Source: JBAXEO01 sp964541375
GTDB taxonomy: Bacteria > Actinomycetota > Coriobacteriia > Anaerosomatales > JAAXUF01
DNA length: 22,738 bases
Direction of reading: 5' to 3'
Assembly (NCBI GenBank): GCA_964541375.1
Contig: CAZIPT010000029.1
Span: forward strand, 1 to 22,738
Part shown: piece by piece, positions 6,403-15,200 of the stretch
How positions within the stretch are numbered: the stretch's first letter is position 1
How the letters are laid out: the number at the start of each line of letters is the position of its first letter
Notes under the pieces: generated by a model
Told to the model about the DNA's origin: nothing
Databases searched by the model: none
Seen by the model: only the letters and a program-made list of their open reading frames with translations
Program-made: the position numbers and the translations under genes

Positions 6403-7785
6403 ATAGACCGCCGCACAGGCTCGGTCATGTACCGTCAGGCGCCCGTCGAGCTTACGGTGACGGAGTTCAAGATTCTCGAGCTCCTGAACTCGCACCCGGG
6501 ATGGGTCTTCCCCGCAGCGGAAATCGCCGATGCGTGCCTCGAATCGGGCGGTAGTGAGGACACCATCATCGTCCACATGTCCAACCTGCGCGGCAAACTC
6601 GCCCGAGCGGGCGAGGGTGAGTCACCAATCGAGACGGTACGGGGATTCGGCTATCGCCTTGCCGCTGATTCTGTGGGCGGGATGCCGACCAAACCCGTCG
6701 CGCAGAACTCGGGAGAGGCGCTGGGCGACGAGCTCAGCGCGAGTGGTTCGCTCGCCGATGCAGCGGCGGTATACCTCCAAGCGCTCGATTCGGCGAGCGC
6801 GGACGATCCGATACCTCTCGCCCGGCTGCACATGAAGGCCGGACAGGTCGCCCTCAATCGGCGCCTGCTCACCGAAGCCGCGGGCCACAGCTACGAGGCC
6901 GAGAAGCTCCTGGTTGGCGTCGATACCGACGAAGCCCGAGAACTGCTCGACGACGTCTTGATCCAGCGGGCGATGATCGCGTTTGGCATGGGCGAGTTCC
7001 AGAACGCGTACGACCAGTGTGTCGAGCTGCTCACGCGGCTCGATCGAGACGGCACACCGCAGCAGCGGGTCACGCTCCATGGCTGCTGCACGATGAGCCT
7101 CCTGAGTCTGAAGCGCATTGTTGTGACATCCGACGTCCTCCATCACGCGTGGCGGATGTACGAGGCGTGGGAGGTCTCGCGGGACCCCAGCGATGCGATC
7201 TACGCCGAGTCGGTCCTGGGCGAGGTGCTCCTCCATTCCGGGAACATCGCCGGAGGCGAGCGCCGGTTGACCGGAGCGCTCCGGATGAGCGAGGAACTCG
7301 GCGACACTTCCATGAGACCGCGCATCCTATGCAGTCTGGGCATCGCCGCCCGGCGTCGTGGCGACGTGCGGCTGGCCGAGCGTCTCGGCAGGCGGCTCAC
7401 GGACCTGGCATCGCACAGGGAAGGCGCCGAGTTCGAGGGCGCGGGACACGGCCTGCTGTGTTGGGTGGAGTGGCGCGACCGTGACCTCCATACCGCCGAG
7501 GACGAGGGGGAAGAAGCGCTCCGCAGCGTTCAGCGTGAGCCCATGTTCCCGTACTGGTGGATGGCGTTGGCGCCCTTGGTCGCAATCGAGTTGGAGCGCG
7601 ACAACCTGAGCGACGCGATCGCCTACGCTCGCCGAATGGTCGATCCCAGCCAGCAGATCCTGCCGCCCAACCTCAACGCGGCTCTGGGCGCGGCTTGCTC
7701 TGCGTTTGACGCCGGCAACGACGCCGAGGCCGTCGACGCTCTGTCCCAGGCAGTGGTCGCCGGACGGGCCGAGGGCTACACCTAG
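6361..7785 (+). CDS. Transcriptional regulator: PhoB-type winged helix with C-terminal TPR-like domain
   Basis: Predicted DNA-binding regulator, 474 residues from GTG 6361. An in-frame ATG at 6337 exists, but the good ribosome site (GGGGGAA) precedes the GTG and the same arrangement occurs in the duplicated leader at 5562. Residues about 12-100 form an OmpR/PhoB-type winged helix (ELTVTEFKILELL, HMSNLRGKL, ETVRGFGYRL). There is no receiver domain. Residues about 115-470 are helical and alanine-rich with repeated AxxxYxxAL, A-G-A-type motifs, consistent with a TPR-like activator region as in SARP-type regulators. PhoB-type domains bind direct repeats; such repeats (TGGGCATA...GGGATA) stand before this gene and the upstream protease, so self-regulation and protease control are plausible. 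The effector is unknown. Confidence 0.8.
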   Translation: MDRDDSHRGTGALLIDRRTGSVMYRQAPVELTVTEFKILELLNSHPGWVFPAAEIADACLESGGSEDTIIVHMSNLRGKLARAGEGESPIETVRGFGYRLAADSVGGMPTKPVAQNSGEALGDELSASGSLADAAAVYLQALDSASADDPIPLARLHMKAGQVALNRRLLTEAAGHSYEAEKLLVGVDTDEARELLDDVLIQRAMIAFGMGEFQNAYDQCVELLTRLDRDGTPQQRVTLHGCCTMSLLSLKRIVVTSDVLHHAWRMYEAWEVSRDPSDAIYAESVLGEVLLHSGNIAGGERRLTGALRMSEELGDTSMRPRILCSLGIAARRRGDVRLAERLGRRLTDLASHREGAEFEGAGHGLLCWVEWRDRDLHTAEDEGEEALRSVQREPMFPYWWMALAPLVAIELERDNLSDAIAYARRMVDPSQQILPPNLNAALGAACSAFDAGNDAEAVDALSQAVVAGRAEGYT

Positions 7786-7828
7786 TACTCGCTGCCGCCT
7801 CCTTCGGGAAGAGCGGCGCGGACTCCTA

Positions 7829-7858
7829 AGGCCGCAACCAAACCACCCTCCGCGGCCT
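7829..7858 (+). terminator. Hairpin downstream of the TPR regulator gene
   Basis: AGGCCGC (7829-7835) and GCGGCCT (7852-7858) form a perfect 7-bp stem around a 16-base A/C-rich loop, 44 bases after the stop. No T-run follows. It may end the regulator transcript. Confidence 0.35.
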
Positions 7859-7913
7859 GCCAAATCGTGCCTCTAGCAGGCCTTATCCCTTTCTCAAGGT
7901 AATCGTTGTCCAA

Positions 7914-7933
7914 CCCTAAGGCGACCTTTAGGG
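7914..7933. repeat. CCCTAAGG inverted repeat before the second protease gene
   Basis: CCCTAAGG and CCTTTAGGG pair with one bulged T across CGA. Together with the 7829 hairpin and the 7984 leader it makes up the 277-base gap; no further gene is seen there. It could be an operator or a small terminator. Confidence 0.35.
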
Positions 7934-7983
7934 CGTCTTCGTGATGCGTCGGTATCTCCCCTATGTACGGCGTTTTGAAAGCT

Positions 7984-8041
7984 TCGCGAGCGGCGTCAGG
8001 GATCGCCGAATCGGCCAGGGAGGCCGGTCAAGTTCTCGCGA
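7984..8041 (+). ncRNA. Candidate structured 5' leader (three-way junction) of the second protease gene
   Basis: Three helices fit together. P1 pairs TCGCGAG (7984-7990) with CTCGCGA (8035-8041), 7 bp. P2 pairs CGGCG (7991-7995) with CGCCG (8004-8008), loop TCAGGGAT. P3 pairs ATCGGCC (8010-8016) with GGCCGGT (8022-8028), loop AGGGA. The junction has 0, 1 and 6 unpaired bases. It ends about 7 bases before the ribosome site. Both loops carry AGGGA, which fits the ANGGA core bound by CsrA. I do not recognise it as a known riboswitch class. Confidence 0.4.
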
Positions 8042-8062
8042 TACGAACGGGGGGAACGGATC

Positions 8063-8965
8063 ATGAAGCGACTAGTCACCACTCTCATGGCGGGAATCCG
8101 CGGGGCAGTCGAGGGACTCTTCACATTCGGTCTGGCGCTTGCGCTCGCCGCAGGCGCGGCCGTCGCGCTCACCAGCCTCGCCAACCGCGGCACAATCGAC
8201 CTCGACGCGTTCGTTCCGCGATCCATGGTGTCGCCCACGCAGGCGACGGGTTTGCAGGTCGATGGGACACCGGAGCAGCAGGAAGCGGTCAAGCGTGCCT
8301 TTGACGACATCATTTGGCCGGTCGACCCCTCGGGGTTCACCATCGTGGTCACCAGCGCAGACAACCTTCCTCCAAATGCCGCGGGTACGTATCTCTTCCC
8401 TGACAATGTCATCAGCCTCAACGAAGACGTCGTCAACGATTCATCTCGGCAGCCGCTGGTGCAGGTGCTGGCGCACGAGATCGGCCACATGTTCGACTGT
8501 GTGTACCTGGACGACTCGGCCAGGGCACAGTTCCTGGCGCTGCGCGGATTCCCCGAGGGCACCGACTGGCGCAGCGAGGACAGCGACTGGGCACAGCGCC
8601 CCAGCGAGGATTTCGCCGAGGTCTACTCGGCATACGCCGCTCCCTCGTCCGGTATGCCTATAGCGACCAACGTGGGCCGGACCACCAATCCCGAGCAGAT
8701 CAAGGCGCTCATCAGCCAGTACCAGCCCAGTGCCGAGCGGGCCAAGTCGGTTCGCGCGGACACCGCGCTGTCGTTCGCCCGCGAGACCATGGGCCAGATG
8801 GGAACCGATCCGATGGTGCTCCAGTGGCTGCTGATCCTGGCCGTCCTCTGGGCGACATTCGGAGCCGGGCGCGCGATCGGCGACATCCCCTACCGCGCTC
8901 GCGCCTCCCGCAAGTGCGCGGCGGTGCCTGTGACCTCCAAGCAGGCCCATCCCAACGGCAGCTAA
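8063..8965 (+). CDS. Membrane zinc metalloprotease, ATLF/PPEP-like HExGH family (paralogue 2)
   Basis: Paralogue of the protein at 5562, 300 residues. ATG 8063 follows GGGGGGAA at good spacing. An N-terminal hydrophobic segment (about 18-38) is followed by the catalytic domain with H138-E-I-G-H142 (two Zn ligands and base) and EDFAE at 182-186 (likely third ligand). Unlike paralogue 1 it has a C-terminal extension with a second TM segment (about 251-270) and a short basic tail (RARASRK), so both ends could be membrane-bound with the catalytic domain between them on the outer face. The leader before it is unrelated to that of paralogue 1 but could be structured (7984-8041). A strong terminator follows. 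Role unknown; a secreted or membrane protein target is likely. Confidence 0.8.
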   Translation: MKRLVTTLMAGIRGAVEGLFTFGLALALAAGAAVALTSLANRGTIDLDAFVPRSMVSPTQATGLQVDGTPEQQEAVKRAFDDIIWPVDPSGFTIVVTSADNLPPNAAGTYLFPDNVISLNEDVVNDSSRQPLVQVLAHEIGHMFDCVYLDDSARAQFLALRGFPEGTDWRSEDSDWAQRPSEDFAEVYSAYAAPSSGMPIATNVGRTTNPEQIKALISQYQPSAERAKSVRADTALSFARETMGQMGTDPMVLQWLLILAVLWATFGAGRAIGDIPYRARASRKCAAVPVTSKQAHPNGS

Positions 8966-8982
8966 ATCCCCCCTTAGCTGCT

Positions 8983-9034
8983 GGCGCCCCTTCGTGGTCC
9001 AATCCCAGGCCGCGAGGGGGTGCCTTTTGTTGTT
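8983..9034 (+). terminator. Strong Rho-independent terminator
   Basis: The arm starting GGCGCCCCTTCG at 8983 pairs over 17 positions (several G-T) with the arm ending GAGGGGGTGCC at 9024, leaving an 8-base loop. TTTTGTTGTT follows (9025-9034). It cleanly separates the metalloprotease region from the c-di-GMP signalling region. Confidence 0.85.
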
Positions 9035-9058
9035 GAGCAGTTGTCCTGGTGGTGGCGA

Positions 9059-9096
9059 GCGTGGATCCTGAGGAGGGGCTACCTCTTCGTCCGCGC
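9059..9096 (+). promoter_or_regulatory. Two-tier hairpin in the leader of the first clustered HD-GYP gene
   Basis: Outer helix GCGTGGA/TCCGCGC (9059-9065, 9090-9096) and inner helix GAGGAGG/CCTCTTC (9070-9076, 9082-9088) are separated by a 4x1 internal loop, with apical loop GGCTA. It lies 130 bases before the gene. It could be a leader RNA element or chance pairing in GC-rich DNA. A CAGGT/ACCTG inverted repeat (9173-9184) is the only other structure noted in this gap. Confidence 0.3.
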
Positions 9097-9225
9097 AGAA
9101 CTGGCCATATCGGGTACCAACTGTAGGCGGGACGGGGTCCTGATCACAGCCGAGCCCGGGGTGAACGCTGCTCAGGTCAACCTGCCGTTTCGCGCATGAC
9201 ACACGTCAATGGAGGAGTCATCGAG

Positions 9226-12207
9226 ATGCCGACGGGGGATCGAAGGGCAACGCCTGCTCGCGGGGAACGAGTGCCCGGCGAGTCCGAGCTGCGTCGTCAT
9301 GCCGAGGAGCGGCTTGAGGGCGCAGAAGCAGCCACTTCGGACGACCTGGGAGTCGCGGACTTCGACGCCGTCGTCCACGAACTGCGCGTGCACCAGATCG
9401 AGCTTGAGATGCAGAACGAGGAGTTGCGCCGCGCCGAGCTGGGCCTGGATGCCCAGCGGGAGAAGTACTTCCACCTCTTCGACTTGGCCCCGGTGGGCTA
9501 CCTCACCTTGACTGGCGCCGGTATCGTCGGCGATGCCAACCTGACAGCGGTGCGTATGCTGCGCGTGGAGCGACAGCTGCTGTATGGTCAGCCCTTCAGC
9601 GCCTTCGTGCTCTCTGAGGACCGCGATGTGTACTACCTGCACCTCCGAGCGCTCGAGAAGAGCGACGAGCCTCAGACCTGCGAGCTGCGCCTCCAACGTG
9701 TGTGCCGGGAGACGGATGCGGGCGCGGGACCGGACTACTTCTGGGCGAAGTTGGAGAGCCGTCCGCAACGCACCGCCGACGGCGAGACGCTCTCAACGTG
9801 GGTCACCTTCTCAGACATCAGCGAGCGAAGGCGGGCACTTGAAGCGGTGCACGAGAGCGAAGACAAGTTCAAGTTCTTCTTTGATTGCTCTGTTGTCCCG
9901 CATTCGATAACCCGGGTCGACGGAGAGATCCAGGTCAACGACGCGTTCTGCAAGATGCTCGGCTATCGGCCGGATGAGCTCTCGGGCGCAACGTGGGCGC
10001 AGGTCTCGCATCCGGACGACGTAGCCGAGACTCAAAGGCACCTGGACGATCTGCTTTCCGGCGAGCGACTCGCGGCCCACTTCGAGAAGCGCTACGTGCA
10101 CAAGGACGGCGGCACGGTGTGGGCCGATGTGCACACCTCGCTCAGGCGAGATGATCTCGGTCAACCGATGTACTTCATGACCACGGTGATTGACATGACC
10201 GATCGCAGGGACGCCGAGGACGCTGCCCGGGCGAGCGCAAGGCGGCACAAGACAATCATCCAGACCGCGATGAGCGGCTACTGCATGGTGAGCGCGGAGG
10301 GGCGTCTCCTCGAGGTGAACCAGGCGTACTGCGACATCAGCGGCTACAGCGAAGAGGAGCTGCTCACCATGAGCATCTCCGAACTGGAGGTCGCCGAGAC
10401 CAGCAGCGAGGTCGCCGAGCACATCGGACGAGTTGTGTCGCTCGGGAAGGACCGGTTCGAATCGCAGCAACGCCGGAAGGACGGCAGCGTCTACGACGTT
10501 GAGGTCAGCGCCCAGTTTGTGGATACCGACGGAGGCTGGCTTGCCGCGTTCACTCGCGACATCACAGAGCTGAAGCGCACCCACGAGTATCAGCGAGCGA
10601 GCCGGGAGATTCTGACGATCCTGAGCGAGCCGGGGGATCTGAGTGATGCCATTACGGACATCATCACTGTCTTGAAGGAGACCACCGGGTTTGACGCAGT
10701 CGGCATCCGATTGCAGGTGGGGGAGGACTTCCCGTACTTCGCGCAGCGTGGTTTTGCCGAGGACTTCCTGCTCACCGAGAACACGCTGGTTGCGCATGAC
10801 GCGAACGGCAACGCTTGTCGCGACGAAGCAGGCAACATCGAGCTCGAATGTACCTGCGGGCTGGTGATTTCTGGCAAGACAGATCCGGAGTCATCGTACT
10901 TCACGCATGGTGGCAGTTTCTGGACCGATGACTCGCTCCCACTGCTTGATCTGCCCCCCGATCAGGATCTACGGCTCAGGCCTCGCAACGAATGCATGAT
11001 GCGGGGCTATGCCTCCCTCGCGCTTGTGCCGATCCGGGACCGCGAGCGGGTAGTCGGCCTCGTCCACCTCGCCGATCGTCGGCGGGGGATGCTGACGCGC
11101 GAAGTCATCGAGCTCCTTGAAGGCATCGTGTCACATATCGGTGAAGCGCTGATGCGCAAGCAAGCCGAGCACAGCATCAGAGAGAGTGAGGAACGGTATC
11201 GCTCGATTCTTGCCGCGACGCCAGACAACGTCACCATCACAGATCTCTCCGGTCGGATCACGATGGCCTCACCCGCTGCATTGAGAATGTTCAAGCTGTC
11301 GAGCGATGCGGACATCCTGGGGCGCATGTTCACGGACTGTCTTGTACACGAGGACCGTGAGCGCGCCGCGGCCAGCATCGCTCGGCTCTCCACGGCCGAG
11401 CGGCTGGGCGATCGGCTCGGCGAGTATCGTGCGGTGCGCTCGGACGGAAGCACGTTCGACATGGAGATTAACACCGAATTCATCCGAGATGGCGACGGCC
11501 AGCCGGCGGGCATGGTCTTCATCGGAAGAGACATCAGCGAACGCAAGGATGCCGAGCGGCAGCTCGAGTCCGGTGCCGTGCAGCTCGAGGAGCTGCTCGA
11601 AGAACGAGAACTGAACCTTGCGCAACTCGCCGCATCGCTGTCATCAATCATCGAGGTGGTGAGCCAGGTTGTGGAGACTCGTGACCCGTACACTGCTGGC
11701 CACGAGCGTCGCGTCGCTGAGCTCTCGGTTCGCATCGCCCAGGGGATGGGCATGACATCAGAGCAGGTCGAGGAGGTCCGAATAGCGGCGCTTCTCCACG
11801 ACGTGGGCAAGGTGTCCGTGCCTTCAGAGATCCTCGTCAAGCCAGGCAAGCTTTCGCCTATGGAGTTCGAACTCATCAAGGACCACTCCGCGGCTGGTGC
11901 GCGCATCCTCGCGTCCGTCGACCTGGAGGGGCCGACGGCCGAGATCGTGCTGCAGCACCACGAACGCTGCGACGGCTCGGGCTACCCGCGAGGGCTGACC
12001 GCAGACCAGCTCCTTGAGGCCTCCAAGGTCATCATGGTCGCCGATGTTGTTGAGGCGATGTCGTCACACCGTCCCTACCGGCCTGCTCTGGGCATGGGTC
12101 CAGCCCTTGCCGAGATCGACCGTGGCGCGGGGCTGCAGTACGACCTCGGCGTCGCCGAGGCGTGCAAGCGAGTCATGGACTCCGGGTTCGAGTTCTCGGA
12201 AGCCTAG
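9226..12207 (+). CDS. PAS(x3)-GAF-PAS-HD-GYP signalling protein, putative c-di-GMP phosphodiesterase
   Basis: Predicted cytoplasmic sensor, 993 residues from ATG 9226, chosen over ATG 9196 because GGAGGAG precedes it. Counted from 9226: a helical module with HELRVHQIELEMQNEEL (about 51-67), PAS1 (78-200), PAS2 (212-325), PAS3 (336-450), GAF (455-645), PAS4 (655-775) and HD-GYP (805-990). The HD-GYP motifs are complete: HDVGK, HHERCDGSGYP, ADVVEAMSSHRPYR. The first metal-site stretch reads DPYTAGH, lacking the Glu found in three-metal members. The GAF contains a Cys-bearing insert (C531, C542, C544, C590, near SFWTD), which may bind a ligand or metal. PAS2 resembles PAS domains in the genes at 1254 and 17318. 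No TM segment is visible. A hairpin overlaps its stop codon. Confidence 0.9.
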   Translation: MPTGDRRATPARGERVPGESELRRHAEERLEGAEAATSDDLGVADFDAVVHELRVHQIELEMQNEELRRAELGLDAQREKYFHLFDLAPVGYLTLTGAGIVGDANLTAVRMLRVERQLLYGQPFSAFVLSEDRDVYYLHLRALEKSDEPQTCELRLQRVCRETDAGAGPDYFWAKLESRPQRTADGETLSTWVTFSDISERRRALEAVHESEDKFKFFFDCSVVPHSITRVDGEIQVNDAFCKMLGYRPDELSGATWAQVSHPDDVAETQRHLDDLLSGERLAAHFEKRYVHKDGGTVWADVHTSLRRDDLGQPMYFMTTVIDMTDRRDAEDAARASARRHKTIIQTAMSGYCMVSAEGRLLEVNQAYCDISGYSEEELLTMSISELEVAETSSEVAEHIGRVVSLGKDRFESQQRRKDGSVYDVEVSAQFVDTDGGWLAAFTRDITELKRTHEYQRASREILTILSEPGDLSDAITDIITVLKETTGFDAVGIRLQVGEDFPYFAQRGFAEDFLLTENTLVAHDANGNACRDEAGNIELECTCGLVISGKTDPESSYFTHGGSFWTDDSLPLLDLPPDQDLRLRPRNECMMRGYASLALVPIRDRERVVGLVHLADRRRGMLTREVIELLEGIVSHIGEALMRKQAEHSIRESEERYRSILAATPDNVTITDLSGRITMASPAALRMFKLSSDADILGRMFTDCLVHEDRERAAASIARLSTAERLGDRLGEYRAVRSDGSTFDMEINTEFIRDGDGQPAGMVFIGRDISERKDAERQLESGAVQLEELLEERELNLAQLAASLSSIIEVVSQVVETRDPYTAGHERRVAELSVRIAQGMGMTSEQVEEVRIAALLHDVGKVSVPSEILVKPGKLSPMEFELIKDHSAAGARILASVDLEGPTAEIVLQHHERCDGSGYPRGLTADQLLEASKVIMVADVVEAMSSHRPYRPALGMGPALAEIDRGAGLQYDLGVAEACKRVMDSGFEFSEA

Positions 12208-12239
12208 GCGGGAAAACGCGCGGCCGACTGCTAGGCTTC
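12199..12239. terminator. Perfect 9-bp inverted repeat spanning the HD-GYP stop codon
   Basis: GAAGCCTAG (12199-12207, including the TAG stop) pairs with CTAGGCTTC (12231-12239) around a GC-rich 23-base loop. It lies between the HD-GYP gene and the CheB-CheR gene. No real T-run follows. It may be a weak terminator or attenuator, or a protein-binding palindrome. Confidence 0.45.
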
Positions 12240-12277
12240 TTGAAGATGTGTGTTCATCGGCGAGGGGGACTATCTCG

Positions 12278-15200
12278 ATGGCGACCAAAAAGCCCAAGCC
12301 AGCGGCTAAGGCAAAGCCCGCCGACGAATTCAGCTCAGCTGCGACCAACGCCGGTAAGCCTGCGGCCGCGGAGAAGCGCACTCCGCGCACCCCCGCACCC
12401 CCGCCACTGCCTGCGTCTGCCGACTTCCCTGTTGTCGGCATCGGCGCGTCCGCAGGAGGCCTTGCCGCCATCGAGGAGTTCCTGGCCGCCCTGCCCTCCG
12501 ACAGGCCCGTGGGCATGGCGTTCGTGCTGGTGCAACATCTCGACCCCGACCACAAGAGCATCCTGCTCGAGTTGGTCAGGCGCTACACCAAGATGGAAGT
12601 CGAGTGGGCAAAGAACGGCATGGAGGTTCGGCCCGAGTGCGCCTACGTCATGCCGCCCAACAAGGATATGGAGCTGGTCGATGGCCGCCTGGTCCTCATG
12701 GCGCCCGAGTCGCCACGCGGCATGCGCCTGCCCATCGACACCTTCTTCCGTTCGCTCGCCGCCGACCAGCACGAGCGGGCCATCTGCCTCGTGCTCTCCG
12801 GCACCGGCAGTGACGGCACGCAGGGCGTTCGCGCAATCAAAGGCGAGGGCGGCATGGTCATCGCTCAGAGCCCCGAGTCGGCCGGCTACGACGGCATGCC
12901 GCAAAGCGCCATCTCCACCGGCATGGTCGATTTCGTGCTGGCGCCCAAGGACATGCCCGAGCAGCTTCTCGGCTATGTAAGCCGCGCTTTCCGTCATCTG
13001 CCGCACGTCGAGCACTCGGCGCAGTACGGCAACGAGCGGGATCTGCTCCAGGTGCTGTACCTGTTGCGCGACCGTACCGGTCATGACTTCACGCACTACA
13101 AGACCAGCACTCTGCGCCGTCGTGTGGAGCGCAGGATGGCCGTCACCAAGATCGAGGACATGGCCGAGTACGTGGCTCTCGTGAACAGCGACACGCTCGA
13201 GGCAGAGACGCTGTTCCGAGAACTGCTCATCGGGGTCACGAACTTCTTCCGCGACCCGCCCGCGTTCGAGGCGCTGGCCACAGAGGTGCTGCCAAAGCTC
13301 GTCGCTGATCATGGGTCCGGCGAACCGGTGCGTGTGTGGGTGCCCGGTTGTTCCACAGGTGAGGAGGCGTACTCGATCGCGATGCTCCTCCAGGAGGAGG
13401 CCGTGCGCGCCGGCCGGAACGTCCCCGCGCAGGTGTTCGCCACCGACATCGACATCGATGCAATCGAGCGGGCGCGGTCGGGAGTCTACCCGGCCAGCAT
13501 CGCCGCCGACGTGTCGCCTGAGCGCCTCGCGCGCTTCTTCGTGCAGGACGGCGCTACCTACCGAGTGGTCAAGTCCATTCGCGACTCCCTAGTTTTCGCC
13601 AAGCAAGACGTCACCAAGGACCCACCGTTCTCCAAAGTCGACCTGATCAGCTGCCGCAACCTGCTCATCTACATGGATGGCGACCTGCAGCAGAAGCTCA
13701 TGTCCCTGTTTCACTACGCGATCAATCCGGACGGCTTCCTGTTCTTGGGCAGCTCGGAGACGGTGGGCAACGCCGCCGACCTGTTCGCGCCACTAGACAG
13801 GAAGTGGAAGCTGTTCCAGCGTCGCGACTCGGTCACACCGCGACAGATCGTTGCCACGACCATGCCCCCTCGCGAAACACCCGCCGGAGGTCGCGGGCAC
13901 ATCGAGCTGCAGCCGGTCCCGCTGCGGCTGCGCGTCCGCGACCTTGCCGAGAAGACCCTGCTGGACAGCCACACCCCCGCGTGCGCCGTCATCAACGCTG
14001 AGGGCGACGTGCTCTACATCCACGGTCACACCGGCCGCTACCTCGAACTCGCTCCGGGCGAGCCCAGTGGCAGCATCTACAAGATGGCGCGTGATGGTCT
14101 ACGGCTCGAGCTGTCCACCGGCGTTCGCAATGTCTTGGTGCAAGACGTGCCGGTTCGCTACGAACGCCTCCGAGTGCGGACCAACGGCGATACCTCCCTC
14201 GTGAACCTGATCATCGAGCCGATGGCCGGGCAGGACGCCGTCAAGGGCGTGATGCTGGTCATATTCGAAGACGTACTCACGCCCGAAGGCGTCGTGGAAG
14301 CGGCCCCCACGGAGCCGCCTGCTGACCGCGAGCAGCGCATCGCCGATCTGGACCGCGAGCTCTCGGCCAAGGAGGAGTTCCTGCGCGCGGTCGTCGAGGA
14401 GCTCGAGACCTCCAACGAGGAGCTCAAGTCCACCAATGAGGAGATGCAGTCCACCAACGAGGAACTCCAGTCCTCCAACGAGGAACTGGAGACCTCCCGT
14501 GAGGAACTGCAGTCGGTCAACGAGGAGCTCGTCACCGTGAACGGCGAGCTCGGGGAAAAGATCGCGGCGCTCTCGACCGCCTATGACGACATGAATAACA
14601 TGCTCGCAGGAACGGGTATCGGCACGCTCTTCGTCGATCGACACCAGCTTATCCGGCGATTCACCCCGCGCGTCACCGAGGTGCTGCGGCTCATCCCCAC
14701 CGACGTCGGTCGTCCGCTCGGCGATATCGTCAACCGTATCGAGGGCGATATAAGCCTAGTCGATGCCGCGGCCACGGTGCTCGACACGCTGGCCACCGTG
14801 GAAGAGCTGATTGTGAGCGATGAGCGCGTCTACCAGATGCGCGTGCAGCCCTATCGCACCGTCGACAGCGTGATCGACGGCGCGGTGTTCACGTTTGTGG
14901 ATGTGACGGAGCAGCGGCGCCGGCAACACGAGCTCGACGAGGTGAGCAGCGCTGCAGCGCTCGCAGGTGTCCTCGCCCAGAGTGTTCTCGACACAATCCG
15001 CGAACCGCAACTCGTGCTGGACGGTGAGCTCAAGGTCGTCACCGCCAATGCGTCGTTCATGGATACCTTCCAGCGTCCTTCCGACGATGTCGTCGGCCTC
15101 CCACTTGGCGAACTCTACGACGGTGCGTGGATCACCCCTGAACTCTCCGACCTGCTGCTCAAGGTGCTACCCAAGAAGAAGAAGCTTGAGGGCCACCAGT

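Noticed and set aside
9811..10797. Long minus-strand open frame (328 codons) opposite the PAS/GAF/HD-GYP gene
   Set aside because: Antisense shadow of a clearly coding region; no recognisable motif or ribosome site.
12014..12277. N-terminal extension of the CheB-CheR frame into the preceding HD-GYP gene
   Set aside because: The extension is out of frame with real HD-GYP coding sequence and has shadow-like Arg/Ser composition; ATG 12278 has a good ribosome site.
12335..13312. Minus-strand open frame (325 codons) opposite CheB-CheR
   Set aside because: Mirrors conserved CheB and CheR codons; composition typical of an antisense shadow.
14396..14551. CRISPR-like or tandem DNA repeat with a 21-bp period
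   Set aside because: The units are contiguous, in frame and encode a heptad coiled coil; there are no spacers.
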